Source: an uncultured Clostridia bacterium (GTDB lineage: Bacteria > Bacillota > Clostridia > UBA1381 > UMGS1253). Taken from it: 7,254 nt of DNA. Numbering within the stretch: the stretch's first letter is position 1; each line of letters starts with the position of its first letter. The position numbers and the translations under genes are program-made. The notes below the pieces were generated by a model, which worked only from the letters and a program-made list of their open reading frames with translations, was not told the DNA's origin and made no database searches. The stretch lies in NCBI GenBank assembly GCA_937892135.1, contig CALAUK010000004.1:1-7254 (forward strand). The letters run 5' to 3'. Of the stretch, positions 6,496-7,254 are shown piece after piece.

Positions 6496-6513
6496 AGTAA
6501 CTATTTAGTTACT
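6496..6513. promoter_or_regulatory. Perfect 18-bp palindrome, candidate TetR operator
   Basis: AGTAACTA (6496-6503) and TAGTTACT (6506-6513) are perfect inverted repeats around a TT centre. The size and half-site style are typical of TetR-family operators. It lies between the predicted promoter and the ribosome site of the SDR gene, about 35-52 bases after the expected transcription start. Bound protein could block elongation, or a second weak promoter could overlap it. The obvious partner is the TetR gene encoded in the same operon. I found no second copy in the window. Confidence 0.75.
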
Positions 6514-6554
6514 TTTTGATTAAAAAAATATACCTTCCAAAACTTTACATATTT

Positions 6555-6583
6555 ATTGTATCATATCCTTTTTCCTTTTTCAA
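6555..6583 (-). promoter_or_regulatory. Sigma-A promoter of the SDR-lyase-TetR-amidohydrolase operon
   Basis: On the minus strand TTGAAA (6583-6578) and TACAAT (6560-6555) are separated by 17 bases. This is one mismatch from the consensus in each hexamer, with ideal spacing. Transcription should start near 6548, giving a leader of about 70 bases that contains the palindrome and the ribosome site. Confidence 0.8.
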
Positions 6584-6603
6584 GTGTTTTTTAATTTTTT
6601 TAC

Positions 6604-6640
6604 AAAAAATAACCCCTGCCATAAAGCAGGGGTTATTTTT
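6604..6640 (-). terminator. Rho-independent terminator after the 115-residue gene
   Basis: AAAAATAACCCCTGC (6605-6619) pairs with GCAGGGGTTATTTTT (6626-6640) around the six-base loop CATAAA. On the minus strand the stem runs into T-rich sequence down to 6604. It lies 25 bases after the stop at 6666 and insulates the following operon promoter from read-through. Confidence 0.92.
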
Positions 6641-6665
6641 ATTATACACGTGCGCCAATTATAAT

Positions 6666-7013
6666 TTAGTTACCGATTGTAAATTTTTCACACAAAGGCA
6701 CTAAGTTTTCATTCCACACAAACGCTGCCTGATTTGAGCTTAATGTGCATATTTCTTCTGTTGTTCCGGCTGTGATATCATACAAATCAACAGTCATACA
6801 GCTTTCTCCGTTATATGTTGCCACATAAAGCTTTCCTGCTTCTGTTGATGTTACAGAAATCTTTCCCGTTTCATTATTATAGGATATACTTGCGGGATAT
6901 GCTTTTTGTTCAACTTCACCGATGAGTTCATCATCTGAATATGCAAGTGCAAATGTTGAAAACTTATCAATTTCAATACTTGTATCCAAACTAATTTTCA
7001 GTTCCATTTCCAT
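6666..7013 (-). CDS. Small beta-rich protein of unknown function, or displaced C-terminal fragment of a surface protein
   Basis: A 115-residue reading frame ending 25 bases before a strong terminator. I do not recognise it as a whole. It is acidic and alternates short polar and hydrophobic strands. The segments LYVATYNGESCMTVDLYDI and AFVWNENLVPLCEKF (about 62-111) resemble the last domain of many clostridial extracellular proteins, which often end with a phrase like AFxWxxxxPLC. There is no signal peptide, which is odd for such a domain. The ATG at 7013 overlaps the stop of the upstream gene as TGATG, with GGAG 11 bases upstream. A second ATG at 7007 is possible. It is A/T-rich like the rest of the window, while the upstream gene is not. 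It may be a complete small protein, or the tail of a longer one cut at the junction near 7013-7035. Confidence 0.5.
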   Translation of the reverse strand: MEMELKISLDTSIEIDKFSTFALAYSDDELIGEVEQKAYPASISYNNETGKISVTSTEAGKLYVATYNGESCMTVDLYDITAGTTEEICTLSSNQAAFVWNENLVPLCEKFTIGN

Positions 7014-7035
7014 CAGTCCAGAATCTCCATCAGTC
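7009..7035. repeat. 10-bp direct repeat at the composition junction
   Basis: TCCATCAGTC occurs at 7009-7018 and again at 7026-7035, a 17-base period. The first copy contains the stop/start overlap of the two right-edge genes. It sits exactly where composition changes, so it could mark a recombination point, though a 10-bp repeat can also arise by chance. Confidence 0.45.
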
Positions 7036-7254
7036 TGCCGCAGCAGAAGGGAACCACCTCGCCGGCCTTCACATGGACGGTCTTGTTGCAGGTGACGCAG
7101 TACACATCGGTGTCATAGGGTGCCCGGATCTGGGGAACTTCCTTCTTTTCCTGCTCGCTGAGGCCTTCAATGTGGAAGGTTGCGCTCTTATTCTCAGAGG
7201 GCACATAAGTACCGATGGGCTGCAGAGACTTATTGGATCCCAGGCAGTTACCCA
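7013..7254 (-). CDS. Protein with desulforedoxin-like C-terminal metal site (5' end beyond window)
   Basis: The frame is open to the window edge: 79 residues precede the stop, and a GTG at 7204 is only one possible internal start. The C-terminal 30 residues have the spacing Cys-x2-Cys (YCVTCN), 14 residues, then Cys-Cys-Gly-x2-Met (CCGRLM). This closely follows the four-cysteine site of desulforedoxin and of the N-terminal domain of desulfoferrodoxin, which binds iron, or zinc in some ribbons. The preceding part (GLSEQEKKEVPQIRAPYD) is charged and unrecognised. G+C is about 56%, and codons such as CTG, GTG and AAG dominate, unlike the A/T-rich neighbours. It overlaps the next gene by one base. 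It may be a small redox or zinc-ribbon protein, or the end of a larger one; I do not assign a function. Confidence 0.6.
   Translation of the reverse strand, partial: GNCLGSNKSLQPIGTYVPSENKSATFHIEGLSEQEKKEVPQIRAPYDTDVYCVTCNKTVHVKAGEVVPFCCGRLMEILD

Noticed and set aside
6647..6652. CACGTG palindrome and nearby ATTATA/TATAAT in the trailer of the 115-residue gene
   Set aside because: Six-base palindromes are common by chance, and the flanking match is imperfect with no promoter role evident.
6516..6704. 62-residue plus-strand frame in the gap between the minus-strand operons
   Set aside because: It runs through the promoter and the terminator hairpin, has low-complexity hydrophobic content and lacks a ribosome site. 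The gap is explained by regulatory elements.
7220..7240. CTGCAG and GGATCC sites near the right edge, possible cloning-vector or linker trace
   Set aside because: Single restriction sites occur by chance, they sit in an intact reading frame, and no vector-like sequence surrounds them.

Overview
The window looks like a low-GC Firmicute, most likely an anaerobic gut-type clostridium. Evidence: A/T-rich coding and spacer DNA, strong AGGAGG-type ribosome sites, consensus sigma-A promoters, tight operons and compact hairpin terminators. The last ~240 bases differ sharply in composition (about 56% G+C by hand count, against about one third just before) and may not share the same history.

Left block (1-2539, + strand): a perfect-consensus promoter drives three tandem, related TIM-barrel genes of the sugar-phosphate isomerase/epimerase (AP-endonuclease-2-like) family. 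All three keep the metal-site Glu/Asp/His/Glu set. They are most alike in a central block and differ more in the N-terminal half. The second gene has lost its ancestral stop, reads through the next ribosome site and overlaps the third gene.

Middle block (2579-6583, - strand): a convergent operon is read right to left as an NAD(P)-dependent SDR-type epimerase/dehydratase-like protein, a DapA-superfamily lyase/aldolase, a TetR-type repressor and an M20D-type amidohydrolase. Genes are separated by 16 bases or less, or overlap. The first gene has a good promoter (TTGAAA-N17-TACAAT), and a perfect 18-bp palindrome in its leader is the best candidate operator for the TetR protein. The two operons end in one shared bidirectional terminator.

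Right edge (6604-7254, - strand): a 15-bp hairpin terminator follows a 115-residue beta-rich protein of unknown role, whose end resembles C-terminal tails of clostridial surface proteins. It touches, by a TGATG stop/start, a G+C-rich gene running off the window. That gene ends in a desulforedoxin-like CxxC...CC metal-binding motif. The composition step falls exactly on this junction, beside a 10-bp direct repeat.

Taken together, the isomerases, SDR, lyase and hydrolase look like a small inducible catabolic cluster for an unidentified sugar-acid or acylated sugar/amino compound. Substrate and order of steps cannot be read from the sequence. No transporter, kinase, mobile element, tRNA, rRNA or CRISPR array was seen.
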